A stretch of DNA of 64,000 bases from Leucocoprinus leucothites (Eukaryota; Basidiomycota; Agaricomycetes; Agaricales; Agaricaceae): the NCBI GenBank assembly GCA_013368445.1, contig JAACJO010000004.1, positions 682,001 to 746,000 of the forward strand. Direction: 5' to 3'. The stretch's first letter is position 1. The number at the start of each line of letters is the position of its first letter. A model generated the notes under the pieces. The model was not told the DNA's origin and did not search any database. It was given only the letters and a program-made list of their open reading frames with translations. Below, piece after piece: positions 23,418 through 35,970 of this stretch. The translations under genes and the position numbers were made by a program.

Positions 23418-25272
23418 CGCCCTTGAACGTTGTCGTCGTTTCTTGGAGTTGAGGATTTTTTATTTCTTTATTTTGGTTATCTTAGAACTTCCGAATGGGG
23501 GAAGCCAATCACACGGAGCTCGGGTACTGTCCCTTATAGGGAAACGTGTCACCTAACGATACAGCGAGTACTACAGCTGTAAACTTCAGGTCACTACTTT
23601 ATGATATGCATTATTTGATGCCCTGGCATGTATTCTAAGTACTAAATCTGCTTTTGCGATTTTTGGAGCTGGGTTGGGGTAGTAGTGAATATTTTAAAAC
23701 GACTGATCTAAAAAAGGTAGGTGTGACAGAGTGATTAGGGAAACGTGCCACGGCCGGTAATCAATCAATCACCGGCAAATTGATACCAGACTGATACCAT
23801 CAGTCATTTCTTCCCTGCTTGCTAGTGTCCCTAATGCACGTCGGGCCATAACTTCTTTTGATGAGCTCTGGGATATGCCAGTTTTTGTACAGGGACTGTT
23901 AACAGTATAATACACGTTCTCTATGTGTTATACTTGTATGAAAGTGATTCAGTGAGGCGATGATTAACGTACAAAAGAGGATCATAAAATAGCCACCCTC
24001 TGGATATGAGCATAATATCTCTACAATCGGTGTTGTTAGAAATCGGATAAAGTGGTTACATGATAGAAGTACATGTAACTTGCGTACATGAAGAGTAATG
24101 GGGCTCCAGGGTGAGCGTGTGAGTAGCACTCCAGCATGTAGCAATTGGTCATAAGACTGACCTATATATTTGGTCATCCGGATTGGATCCTGTCTCAGGT
24201 GAGATCCTAGCTACATATTTACATTCAATTAGCATCAACGTGCAGCCAGAAATTCCGGCTTTCTGGCAAGATAAGAAACATGTATCCTACTCCAACATAC
24301 AATATGATATCACTTGAATCAACTCAAGGCCTTAGCATCACCTAAGCATTTTGGCCATTTGATGCAACGAATCAGTACTCCAACCTCATTATCGTCACTC
24401 TTGCTCAGCGGAATCACATATAAACTTGGATACATCAATAAAACATAATGTACTATGTATGTACCAAGTTTGAAACCAAACGGCTTATCTGGTCAGGAGA
24501 TATTCGCTCGGTGACACGGTTCCCGGTGTGACACGTTAGGGGCTAAGTGACAGTATCACCGGCCCGTCAGCCGGGCTCAAATAACTGGGTGTGCTTTCAT
24601 CCCTGCTGTATCTCGTCTGGGCACATATTGGAAGAATTAATTCCCTTACACTGCAGTCACACAAAACTTGGCAGCCTAACACCGACCCAATATGCAAAAG
24701 CGTGTTTATGTCAAACCCAAGCTTCAAATTGCACCGTTGATGCAGGCCACTAACCGATCCGTTCCGCCGTGTTTACTGGCAGCAACGGGTGAACGCACGA
24801 GTTTCTCAACTGATATATTGGAATGTCGAGACATAGGAGCAAAATTTCGCTAAATTCAAGTCTGTGCGCAGATTCCAGCCTGTCCGAGATTCCACCCGGT
24901 TTTTACGCCCGTATTTTCATCCAGCCCGAACTTGTTCCCCACGCCTCCATGAAAACTATCCGCAAGTGTCGGTCGTACCGTCAATAGATGTTTTGGGGTG
25001 AGCCACACATTGGTATTACTTATTTGACGCGATGTCTGGCCTTGTCATGCAAGGTTTTCGAAGCTTCCGAAGCTAAGGGACGAAATCTGATTATTACTCC
25101 TACAAGTAATTTACTCGTTTGGACGTATTCATAATATATAAGGTGCATATAAGTGTCCTCTACAAACGCATTAAAATAACTTATACTAAACAATGCGTGT
25201 AGAATGGTGACCATCAAAGCAGATAGAAGAATCCGCCCATTGGGGGCAAAACTGAATACTGTGTCACCACAT
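23418..25272. other. AT-rich intergenic stretch
   Basis: About 1.85 kb, visibly richer in A and T than the genes around it, with only short open frames on both strands and no domain signal. It may include the PWP1 promoter and the 3' flank of the peroxygenase gene. No transposon or RNA gene was recognised. Confidence 0.5.
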
Positions 25273-26623
25273 CTACTCGTCCTTCCCATACGGGAAGACC
25301 TGGGTACAGTTGCCACCCGTGGACTGATAGAACAAGTCCAGGTTCCTGTTTAGTGCATCCCTCAACACTCCGGTCGGGCTGGGGTAGAGGCTGACCACCG
25401 CATTGTTGACGAAGTCCTCGTAGAACTTGCAGCCATCAGAGTCGTCAAGGAGGCTCGGAGCATTTGGATCTGGAGTGTAGGTATTGACTCCGTTGACATT
25501 GCGGCCAGGTAATATTTGGTGAGCGGCGATGACCTGCTCGATTCCTTCAGCGGTCATCGGCTTGCTTGCTCTGTGGAAGTCGTCAGGCATCCGACCGTCC
25601 TGGAAGAAGCCGCGTGCAACGTCTAAATCCAACTGGCCATCCCCTTGGCGTCCATCAACGAAGAAATTGACAGGGAAAACCATTTCCGCAAATCCCGCAA
25701 GATAATTGGGCGGAACAAACGAAAACTCTGGGTTGGTTGCAATGGAGTCTTGAACCCTCCTATATCTAAGCTCACCGCCGACGGTGTAGTTATATTTGCC
25801 AGCACCATACTGATTGCTGTAGTCCACGAGCTACGAAAGATTAGTATTAGCGCATGCAGGAGTGATAAAAATGGCGCACCTCTTGGAAAAGGGTCTCGTT
25901 GAAACTATGGTTGTCTCCGAAGTAGGCATCCCCTTATTTCAGAGCGTGAGTACAGATTCTGTCGAAATTGCATAGTTGCTGGACTTACCGCGAGTAATAC
26001 TTGCATCGCCCTCAAGCGGACCGTGTGTGTTGAGGCCGGCGACGGTGGCTGGTGCTGGTGGGTCTTCTCCGGTCAACGAGCTCTTACCGCCAATGCTGAG
26101 CAGGTTTGTGACAACGTTTCCATCCACGAGGATGCCAGTATATACCACGTTTAAAGCCAAAAAGTATTCCATATTGAACCCTGCCATCCGACACGGTAAG
26201 CATTTCAAACATCTACATGAGGAATCGTAGCGCTGACCTTCCTGGACTGCACTAATCAATTGCTCAGGCGTAGCTATACCATTTCGAGGAATATACTGCG
26301 GGAGGGGGATTAGAACCGACTTTTTCTCAAGCTCACATAGGCCCACGTACGCCATGATTAGCAAGTGTGTTCAGTCCTGGGCATGGTCCACGCATATCTC
26401 CCTCTTGAGGGGCCTGGTAGGGGTGCTCGGCATCATTAACGAGCTTGGTACCGTTGTATGCAATTGGAGGAGGAGGATCCGCTGCCCTCCGATATTTGAG
26501 AGTGGGCACGATGGCGTCTAGTTGGTCCCTCGACAAGCCTGCCAGTGAACCATATGTGGGAAATGCAGCGGCAGACGAGGTAAGCGCGAGAGCAAGAGTC
26601 ACGAAGTTGACGAAAGAAACCAT
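25273..26623 (-). CDS. Secreted heme-thiolate peroxidase / unspecific peroxygenase
   Basis: A secreted enzyme of the chloroperoxidase-peroxygenase superfamily, which uses hydrogen peroxide to insert oxygen into or oxidise organic substrates. It has a signal peptide (MVSFVNFVTLALALTSSAAA) and a propeptide-like stretch. The proximal heme ligand motif is GPCPGLNTLANHGYIPRNG, with the PCP cysteine. The distal motif is LEGDASITR, with the family's E-G-D-x-S-x-x-R pattern expected for magnesium binding and acid-base catalysis. The splice within NHG-YIPRNG (donor gtacgt) and the one giving AVQEG-FNMEYF are both frame-consistent. The last exon carries several aromatic and acidic residues and a C-terminal cysteine pair candidate (GCKFYEDF and GGNCTQVF), as in the long UPO group. 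About 375 residues. Five exons were found, with no disruption. The substrate is not predictable. Confidence 0.9.
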
Positions 26624-29337
26624 CTGAGGGCAGAAAGAGAAGTACGTTGGGAAGCTGGTGGGTAAAATTCTGTGCGTCTTTATAGGGCTCGCGTACTACT
26701 GCTGCGGTTGACAAAGGTGGATCTTGCACCAGAATCTTTGCATAGCCAAGCTCAAGCTGCTACACTGTACCTTTGCGCGCACATCTAAGATTGACTGAAT
26801 TGTCATCGCTAAGAATAGCAACAAAACGCCAGCGACATTTTACGCAATAAAGTTCATAGTATTTTCCTCGTTTGTAACGTTATAGCAGTACTCAACAGTA
26901 CACCTAAAACTGCAGATTTAAACCTTGTTACGCCGTAGTCCAGAGATCAATGAAAGCCTCTGGCTCTCGGCCGGTGAGCAAGAGTGTCATTTTTTAGGAG
27001 GAATTACTAAATACATAGCTCCTCGAGACCACATCATGGAGGTTTCGGCTCCTGAGTTTGTTTTGGGACGCCCTAGAATCATGAACACGACGTCAGCAAG
27101 AGTTGCCAAGCCCCACTGTGGTACGCCTCGGTCAATATGACGATCCTTGCGGCAATGGCAGAGGTTTGGAGCATATTACAGTATGGAAAGGCTATCCTTA
27201 CTGAGGCTATAACTCCGAGCCTCCTGGAACTTCGGCATCGTTCGCGGCCCGAGAGACTAAATACCCTGTCAAGGGAACATTTGCGAACGTCCAAGTTATT
27301 TTAATTGCCTCTCAGGTGTAATGATGCATATCATAACGTAAATTTTGTATTCTGAGAGGTGCATCGATCTTCTATGGATGATAATGATATTACACAGACC
27401 TCTTGTTATTGGTGGTCTTTGGACATGGTACTCTGACTCTGACTCACATTGGGAGCATTATTCGGGAGCGTCAGCTCTCCACCAATTCTTGACCACGAAA
27501 CAAAATCAGTGCGGCCACGCTGGAGCGCTCAAGACCGATGGTATCGGGTACGATTTGGGCCTTCACTGCCCATTACGAGACGCTCCTACGACTTCATAGC
27601 CACATTTCCTGGTGTTGGTGGTTGTCCATGCGAATAGACGGAAAATGCTGCGGTGGTTCACTGTGCCTTGGGATATTCATCTGGGTCTGACTTTCTCCCC
27701 GAATTGTTCCCCAGCAACAAGCATGTGGGCGAGAATCGTCCAGAGAGAGGCGCCAATTATAGACTTTCCTCGCTTCGAAATACAGTTCACGAGTACATCC
27801 AATCAACATACTCATGGAATGACATTTAAGTAGCTCGTTCAATTTCATTTTTGAGTGCTCGGGTTATGCCTTGAAACGAAAGAATAACACCCTTTCGGAC
27901 ATCCGCCGTCAGGGGACCAAGTAAATGAGAGATGCCTTACCCGACAGCTTCGATTTTATTTTATTCCACAGAAAAAAAAAGGTATCTGTGCGAATCGTGG
28001 AATAACTTAATGTGAAACTGGGAGCATGAGTGAATTCAAAAAAAAATGGACCGGTGGTCTCAAGGGCAGAAGAGAGGGTCGTATCTGTTGCAGTATATCT
28101 TCTAGAGGTGTTGCTCAGAGCCATAGCGTGCCATTCCAGTTTCAGAGGCAAGGGGTGGATTGAAGGTTCAAGGCCTTCTTACACGAACATGTCTCGGATG
28201 TTCCGGACTGTAAGGAAAACCGTGAGAGGGCGCATGAACACAGAAGATCCGTCGTACCGACTACAACTAGTTATTTTCGTGAAAGCTGCGGCCAGAGTCG
28301 AAATGTCCATTAGGTGGTTCAAGCCGACTCGGACCTGGAACAGGCGCAGTTTTCATCTACCCTTTGGTAACGCCAGAGACGTAGTTACGACCACAATCAA
28401 ACCGCTCTTGTCCCACAAACTTCTGAATATTGAAACAAGTCTAGGCGATCCAGGCGGCGTTTGGCTGTGAACAAACCCATTGAATTTAGACCAGCTCTCC
28501 TAAAGTCCTTTAAAAAGGCCGTTTCCAGCGATACCATCCAGTCCAGTCTGGGCAAATTTTCATCGAGGCGGAAAAATTCCAGATGTACGGACATCCTGCT
28601 AATCAACCTGCTATGAACCACGAGAGTGCGCCAACAAGTTATAACACCGTGAAGCTGTTACAATGTTTTACCTTGCTTGACTAGTGGCAGTAACAAGTCA
28701 CTGGGATTGCAGTGTATTTTGAGTAGATTCTATCACCTTCATTCATGAGTCAGGGTCATCGATATATCACGGACCAGCGCAGCATGATGAAGTAGGACCC
28801 GAACTCGGAAAGTAGCCGAAGTTCGAAGGCTGATAGCTATGCTTGGTGATGTCTGAGTACAGAACAACCAGGTAGGTGGACCTCGGGCTGGACAGTAAGC
28901 ATGGAGAGGGGTCAACTCAGTTCGAGCTATTCACTATTAACCGGGAATGCGATATCAGCGATCCCTTGTGAGTCAACGGGTATCCCTGCGATTAGGATAA
29001 CTTATTGATCTATTATTCCCACGGGATTGCGAAGCGTTCGGACTTGGTTCAACAATACCAATGGGTCTTCTTGTGATGAAGTGGATGGTCAAGTGAGACT
29101 TCACACTGACTCGAGAAAGAGATCAGACGTCGAGATGGGCGCTTATATGTCATCCCGTGTAGGCGCCAAAACACTCGTGGACATGTTTATCACGAGGCAC
29201 TGCCAATCCTTGCAAATCCCTAGCACATGGCATACAAAGTCATTGCCCTGATCATTAACAAGCGTTAGATATAGAGATGATGAAACTAAGGTATAAATAT
29301 ATGGCCTCTAGAAATCCCTCTGTTCCACTTCCTCAGT
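26624..29337. other. Long gene-poor stretch
   Basis: About 2.7 kb without a supported gene. Plus-strand frames at 27345-27637 and 28030-28470 (146 codons) carry no recognisable domain and no neighbouring exons. A minus-strand segment near 28500-28530 recalls a short piece of the C-terminal part of the NACHT gene, but the match is too short to call. The left end should hold the peroxygenase promoter. Confidence 0.45.
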
Positions 29338-31331
29338 CTACTTTCTCCTCCTATACGAGATCATTCGAGGAGTTTTGGGTAGTGTGATCATGGTCTAAAG
29401 AGTACCTGTAAGTTCCCATCTCGAACACAATAACTAAATATATGAAATATACTGACGTGGTAGTTATGCTCGGGCACCTGATCAATTTTAATCTCCATAT
29501 GCCTCACAATTGTCGCAATAATCGTTCCCAGTTGCAGATATGCAAACTGCTCGCCGATACAGCGATGCTTACCAGCACCGAAAGGTTGGTATGGACTCTC
29601 CGTGCCCTTGCTAACAGCACCAAAGCCATAATCGATCTTCTCGCCTTGTGCATCCTCGTAGGTCTTGTAAGCCTGAGCAGCAACACCTTCAGGATCACTC
29701 CATCGTGTTGGCTCCCATTTATCGGCGTCTTTCCAGATTTGAGGATCGAGTTGGCTGACAAGAGGGGAAGCGAGGACGTAGTGTCCTTTGGGGACTACGT
29801 AGGTGGAATCTTTTTGAGGAGCGGCAAGTGTACCAGGAATGGGCATATCATCACGGACATAACGCATGATACTATGGATGGGAGGGTGAATACGGAGGGT
29901 TTCGCGAATGATAGAGTCCATGATAGGGAGTTGGCGGAGTTCTTCAAAGGTCATAGAACGGAGAGTTCCGTCGGGATTGCTGAAGTACTTCACTTGTTCT
30001 TGGTAAAGAGCCTCGCTGGATTATTGTCAGAATAAACAAAGATAGGTACACAGTCAATCGGCATACCTAATGTCAGGGCGTTCAGCAATGTGGAGGAGAG
30101 CCCAGGAGCCTGTTGCAGAACTAGTATGTTGACCGGCCATGAGAAGAGCAATCATGATGTGAGCAATTTCGTGATCCTTCAGGGGACGTCCGTCGCGGTA
30201 GTTTTGTTGCATGAGAGCAGCAATCATGTCGTGTTCGTGCTGGAAGGAATTGAGTAAATGTACTAAGACTGAGACTGAGAAGACTCACATCCGTAGTGCT
30301 ACCGTTCCTTCGTTGTTGAATAATATTCACGTAGAAGTCACTAATCTTCTTATGGGCGATATCTCTCTTCCTGTAGCTGGGCAGCGGCAAGTTCGGGAAC
30401 AAAAAGTTGAGAGGAGTGAAGCCACCGTCCAGATCGTTGTAAATTTCGGCGAAAGACTTGTCCATGCCCTCGCGAACTTCTTGACCCTGAAGTGTCTTCG
30501 AGGCAGTAAGAATAGTGATGGCTTGTAGGGCCTTGAGTGCATCGAACTGTCCCCATTCGTTAACGTCTCCGGACTGGAAGGCGGAGAAGGCAGTGTCGGT
30601 CCTCAAGAATTCCTCAACTTCCTCCTCGATCATCCCGACGTAGGCACGAAGGTTATCCGTTGAAAGACCAACTTTGACGAATTTCTTTTGCTCCATGAAA
30701 ATTTCATTGGGGACATCATAGACGACATCCTTGCCGAATACGGGGGTCGTGAGATGCTGCAGGGGGAATAATGTTAGAATTCTGTATAACGTCAGAGCAG
30801 ACACTACTCACTGTATAGGCATCCTCGGCATTGAAGACGATAGACTTTCCACCCAACACGAAATTATTACCCTTAGACCCGAGAGCGACTGTGATGCGAC
30901 GACCAAAAAGGATGAAAGTGAACACGTCGCCATACTAAACGAGCGAAGCGGTCAGCATGACGTGAATAGGGATTTTAATGCGATTACTGGACGCACCTTC
31001 TCGCGACACTTGAAGAAAAAGTTGAGGGGGTCGTTACCGTACCCAGCAGCTGAACCAATGATAGGTAACCAATGAAATACGACTGGAGGTTCATTGGGCT
31101 TGCGAGGAAGTACCTATGCGAGCAGTGATTCAGTCACAAGTACAGAAACAAAGAACCAGGTTAACGCACCAATTGCCTCAAAATATTGAGCACGATTGCC
31201 AAAACTGGTAAATTCACCAAAAGTAACAGAACGACTCTCGTGTTCAACGGGCTGAGCTGGGACTGAGCGCGAATTAGATACCCAGACCAGACATCAGAGA
31301 AGGGCATCGTGCCGTTGGCGACGATGGACAT
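29338..31331 (-). CDS. ERG11: Sterol 14-alpha-demethylase CYP51
   Basis: CYP51 removes the 14-alpha methyl group of lanosterol or eburicol in ergosterol synthesis and is anchored in the ER membrane. The N-terminus has one transmembrane segment ([19 protein letters not shown]). It is followed by the proline-rich hinge ([10 protein letters not shown]) and the CYP51 signature regions: substrate-recognition region [12 protein letters not shown]-helix [15 protein letters not shown], ExxR in [15 protein letters not shown], and heme loop [20 protein letters not shown]. The heme loop has Lys where many relatives have Arg. The final exon ([14 protein letters not shown] and a basic end) is separated by an intron ending ctttag. 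Start 31331 ([13 protein letters not shown]) is preferred; a methionine at 31388 is in frame. The family is the target of azoles, but no resistance claim is made here. The neighbours are unrelated. Confidence 0.93.
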
Positions 31332-31670
31332 GGAAGGCAGACGGAGAACTAAAAAGTGGGAGGAATGTGTTCTGTGTTCTGGCGCCATTGCTTTTATAAA
31401 TTTAACCCCTTTCCCAAGCCCTTCCCAAAATGGAAGTGTCACCGAAAATCGAACCACTCCTCTTTTCGCTGCAGTGGGATACATCGTCGACGCGTCATTT
31501 GGGTGAAATAAAGCTAGTCTGACCACATTAACGAGTGGGGTGTGTCTACTCCAGAAATTACAATTATTAATACAATATCGTGCTTGGACCGGCTATCGTT
31601 GTAAGGAGAGATCCTAATGAGTCTAAATATTACCAAAATCTACCCGTTCACTGCGTCTGGCCTTTGTCCA
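31332..31670. other. Intergenic between CYP51 and DSS1
   Basis: About 340 bases with the 5' flank of the minus-strand CYP51 gene and the 3' end of the DSS1-like gene. No further gene or site was recognised. Confidence 0.5.
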
Positions 31671-34600
31671 CTAGCTCCTGCTTCCGTCGACTTTGAGCAC
31701 CATGGTAGGCTTAACACCCAGGTTAATGTTGTGAATTCGCACAGGCATACTCGTTCCAATTTCCGGATAACCCAGGCGCTTCAATGTGGATTCCGAAAGG
31801 TACTCTTTTATTCCCAGCTTTGGTATTTGAATTTGTGCCTGCGTTTCAGTCGTCAACCGGTTGAGTTTTGGCATTGACACGAAATAGCCCTCCAAGTCCT
31901 GTAACGGGTCTTCAATCGGTTGTCCGCTCTCGTCCTTCGGCCATAAGTCTTTATTCTTCCCATCTGCGAACATCTCCTGCCATCGCTTGATGTACAGGAG
32001 TGCCCAGTACCTGGTATGACGACGTTGGGTACCCTTGAGGAACTGCTCCTTCACTGCAACCGACGTCGCAAACTTTTCTATGAACTCTTGGTCATACAAC
32101 CCCTTCACCGTTTGACCCCTCTTTTCTTGTAGAAGTGCCCGATGAATCTGCCAGTGGGCTAACAGATCACAATATCTTCTCAAAGGCGAAGTTACACGAA
32201 CATAGCCTTGCCCTTCAGGTACTCCCACCCCCCAATGCATCCCAGGCACTGTCGCGTAAAACGCCGCAGGCTGATAGATAACGTGTTTGAGCATTTGTTG
32301 TTCATTGATGAAGCCATAGCTGTTCCTCGCGCTCAGAAGGAGCTCAATCGACTCTTCGGAGGCGGGAACCATAGGATTGGAACAACGGCGTATCATGGGG
32401 ATATTCCTTTCGAGAAACCACATGGAAGCTACTCGACAAGCAAGTTTCATCGATTCCGCAATCATGTTCCGAGCCCCCTCTTTCATATCAGTCTCGGTCG
32501 TCGCGAGTGCGTATGTTAATTGAGGAAAACCCCGGTGGAACAGAGCCTCGTTGGTGAACGAGTCCACGTCGGGAGGGAAGGTATTTGCACGCTGTAACAC
32601 AGATTTTGTGCGATTGAATGAGAACCAGTTCATTGCTAGTCGCTTTTCTGCTTGCCGCTTCGCGTATTCATTGACGATTTTCAGGTCTTGAATCGCTCTG
32701 GGATCGAGATCCATGTCGCGCTGCTTGATGGGGGCACCACCAAAAGGATGAGTAGGTGGCTGGTATTCAGTTCCGAGTTTGGCGTCCACAGAATCGTAAT
32801 TGATGACCTTGACGTTTCGTATCAATCCAGCCCGTACAGTAAAATCAGCGATCTCGCCGTTTGAGTCAACTTTGGCACTGAACGTAATGACGTTCTCGGG
32901 ACTGCCATTCCGCGACCGCTGGCCCATTGAGAGTCCGCGTGTTGGGTGGTGGATAATGGCTTTCGGGAAGAGAGGGAAAGACTTGGGTATCGTATACCAG
33001 GTTTCATGTTGAGCGGCGGCTTTCTGGGCAAGGAAATTCGTTGGGGGGATGAGGGATGCTGGATCGGCGATGTGGACGTGTATCCAAGCATTTCCGGGCT
33101 CAGAAGGTATGGGTTCGACAGAGATACCATCATCGAGTTCCTCAGCTGTCACATCGTCAATGACGTAGACTGGCATATCACCCCAGTCGTGCCGTACTGA
33201 CGACAACGGATCCACTGAGTAGAAGTCTTCGGGGTGAATAGGATTGGTATCCTTGGAATTTTCCAATGCCCGTAGGATATTATTTTCTCGCTCCATGAGC
33301 ACTGAGGGGTTCGTCTCCAAGTCGAGCTTGTTCCTCCGGTCGTGGATAATGAGGTCTTGCCATGGCGCTAGTACACCGATATCAACCAGGAATCGATGGA
33401 CGTAGTCATCAGCATGAGTGACCACATTTAAGCCATAGATGCGCCTGACAATGAAGCCAAGGGGTACGGAGTAAGGATCCATCTGGACAGCTCGTGTATG
33501 TCGCAACGACGCCTTCAAAAACCGAATGATTGTCAGGTCATTCGCAGTCCACTTGTGCTCCGCAGGTACAGTACTTGGTGCCTCTCCCATGCTCTCCTCT
33601 GCCATCCGTCTCTGCGCTTTGGCAACTTCCAGACCTTTGGTCACAAATTCGTTGATCACTGGGCTCTTATCCCGGACCCAATCCTGAACTTTCAGCAAGT
33701 CCTCAACCTCCTCCCGAGGGCGCACAGACAGAATCTGAGACACTGGGTACGAGCTAGTTACGACGAATCTGGCTGTGGCGTTCATCATCACTCTGTGAGT
33801 TGCATAAATCTCGACCGCGGTTGGGTTCTTGTGGCATGTCTTTGCAACCTCCGATACGGTAACCTCTGACCACTCCCTGGGGATTCTGGCGCGAACGGTA
33901 TCGTAAATCGAGTCCAGTTTTCTTGAGATGCCAACCGTGGCGTTCTCAACCTCATTTTGGAGCGTCCGTAATCGCTTGAGAACTTCAATGCGGGCATAAA
34001 GCTGTGTTCCGTTTACAGGTTTGCTGTCCATGCCGCAACGAGTCGCGAGATCCGCCGGACAGAGGGAGGGGATAGTGAAGAAACAATCTTCTTTGAGGAC
34101 CGCCCACGACTCGCCGGATGAAGTCAATACGGACATTTGCCATTGACGATCTTTGAAACCACTGCCTATCACAACACCACTTTCAGTGACATCATTCCTA
34201 TTTCAAAAAACAAACTTCAGTCAAATAATTTCTTTAAAGCGGTAGCTACTCACCGTCTGACTTCGACAAACGAACCGAGAGGGGCCTCTGGTGTATACCT
34301 AACCTCCTCACTCTCATCCATTTCCGCCACGTCAGGTGAGTTGAAAGCCTCCTTCTCCCTTGACGGATATGACTCTTCCAGCTTTACAGCAGCGGCAGAC
34401 CGCAGCCTGTTAAATGCCGGGGTGCGCGCCGCCTTCGTTGACCTTTCTGCACCCTCCTTCACTTGCTGCTTCAACCTCATCTCATCCCCTCGTAGGGAAC
34501 GTATATGTTTCCACCCTCTCTCGTCTTTGGGACGAGCCTTTGCCACGAGTTTATCTGTGAAGCGTGAAAAGTCGCTTCTTTCATGAATATACGTTTTGGG

Positions 34601-34744
34601 TGCTGGTGGGGGACCCTCTTCCGCTTTAGATTTGCCTTTGCGCTTCAACGAAGGAGCAGTGCCATCATTTGCTGTAGAGGATGCATAACGGGCTTGGTTG
34701 ATACAGAGGCGAGGTGCAGAGACTCGCACAACTGTTCTGTGCAT
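31671..34744 (-). CDS. DSS1: Mitochondrial RNase II/RNB-family exoribonuclease (DSS1-like)
   Basis: A 3'-to-5' exoribonuclease with an RNB catalytic domain, by analogy part of the mitochondrial RNA-degrading complex together with the SUV3 helicase. Two exons (intron 34198-34253) give 1005 residues. The N-terminus MHRTVVRVSAPRLCINQARY is basic and lacks acidic residues, as in a mitochondrial targeting sequence. The middle part is a divergent RNA-binding region. The RNB domain shows DDVTAEELDDGISVEPI with the metal-binding aspartates, IHVHIADPASLIPP, and the C-terminal YVRVTSPLRRYCDLLAHWQ, which is typical of the family. Length agrees with fungal DSS1 proteins. An upstream in-frame methionine at 34837 would move the targeting sequence inside, so 34744 is preferred. 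Family is secure; the exact complex is inferred. Confidence 0.88.
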
Positions 34745-34999
34745 GGTGGAAGGAATGGAATGAAAGGGGCGTATTATTTTTTGAGTTGCATAATTGCCGG
34801 TCCGGTCAATTTCTATTTTTGTAACAGAAGAAAGCACTCCTTCGAATTCATTGAATCGGATCGTTCAACGTAGTACAGTCCATTTCTGCACCGCGAACAG
34901 GCGTACGAGTTGTCTGCGTCGTATGGTCGTGATTCGAAAATCTCGTATTTTACTCCCTTCAAAAAATTGTCCCCTGGCCCATGTCACTCCGGTGCGCCG
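34745..34999. other. Intergenic, DSS1 upstream region
   Basis: This holds the promoter side of the minus-strand DSS1-like gene. The right part may already belong to the decayed NACHT copy, whose left edge cannot be fixed by eye. Confidence 0.45.
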
Positions 35000-35640
35000 T
35001 TCTCAAATAGTCAGCGCCGTTTCTTTATGCCCATTCTTGTTTTTCGACAACCTCATCATCGACCCACCACTCATGACAATCATTGAAGGGTTGGATGAGT
35101 GTAGTAGCAAGAGGGCCCAATGCAAGATCTTGGACCCCGCAGTCAGCAATAATGGCACTCTTCTGTGGATGATCGCCACTGGCAGTAGCCCATAGTGGCA
35201 TATCCAACAGGTCCTCGCATGAGTCGATTTCAAGGTTCACTATAACTAGAAAGTTTTTCTGTGGTGCGGCAAAATGTTCAGAAGACGTGCACCCCGTCCT
35301 CCGAGATGACCTTTCCGATATTTGGGCCAGATAATCCTGGCACTTCAGCAGGCGATCCCGAGCCACAACTCGGGCTTTGCCTTTCTTTCCTCGAAAAACC
35401 GCCTGAAACAATTGCACTCCATCTATTACCGCATGCTTTTGACATACTCTACCGTCATATCATGTTATGTCTTCAATCTCCCGTCACTCTCACTACAACC
35501 AAGCGTGTCCTTTCTTCCTATGTTCCGGGGAGTACCCTCGTGGCTCACCTTTCGATGTTTCCTGAAGTGTGGTCCTGGTACATCACCCTTTGTATCGCAA
35601 GTGGTCCCAGATGACCCAACTGATTATCGAATAGGTTTGA
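35000..35640 (+). pseudogene. Second decayed NACHT NTPase
   Basis: On the plus strand the frame ending at 35195 contains TIIEGLDECSSKRAQCKILD followed by LLWMIATGSSP. This is the Walker B block of a NACHT NTPase (expected aspartate-rich DGLDEC, then A-Q-C-x-I-L, then L-L-W-x-I-x-S-x-P-E-P). The first Walker B aspartate reads Glu, and a stop codon follows immediately. In the other two frames, further downstream pieces of the same architecture appear: VHPVLRDDLSDI, and HAFDILYRHIMLCLQS followed by TTTKRVLSS. The frame therefore jumps. No Walker A loop is recognisable upstream. It is closer to other NACHT relatives than to the intact copy in this window, since the A-Q-C segment differs from the V-D-A-Q-R-D of the intact protein. 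Confidence 0.7.
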
Positions 35641-35970
35641 ACCAAAAACTCTCGTCGACGAATTATTGATCCAGGAATACAAAGCCAAGTTCAGACCTAT
35701 TCCTAATTACAGTTCCTCGTCTTGCAGTGGTCACGATAAACAAAGGACTCAGTCGAAATTTCAGTTGTATTTGTACACCGACGAACTCAGACGCGTGAAT
35801 GAGTAGTACACCGGTTCATTATTTATCCAGATATGTTCGAGTGTAATTTGAGGTTCTTTGGGGCTCGAACGCTCGGGGTGCAGATGGGATTGGCGAGCGC
35901 CATTCTAATAGACTGCCGAGCCGGCAAGACTCCCCATTACCATTTTCGTCCTTGGATATTTTCCCTCATC

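Noticed and set aside
28030..28470. Plus-strand frame of 146 codons
   Set aside because: No recognisable domain, odd composition, and no neighbouring exons.
28397..28621. Minus-strand frame with a segment (DFRRAGLNS) resembling the NACHT C-terminus (DFRRAALNS at about 16380)
   Set aside because: The match covers fewer than 15 residues and about 30 bases with no further alignment on either side; chance cannot be excluded.
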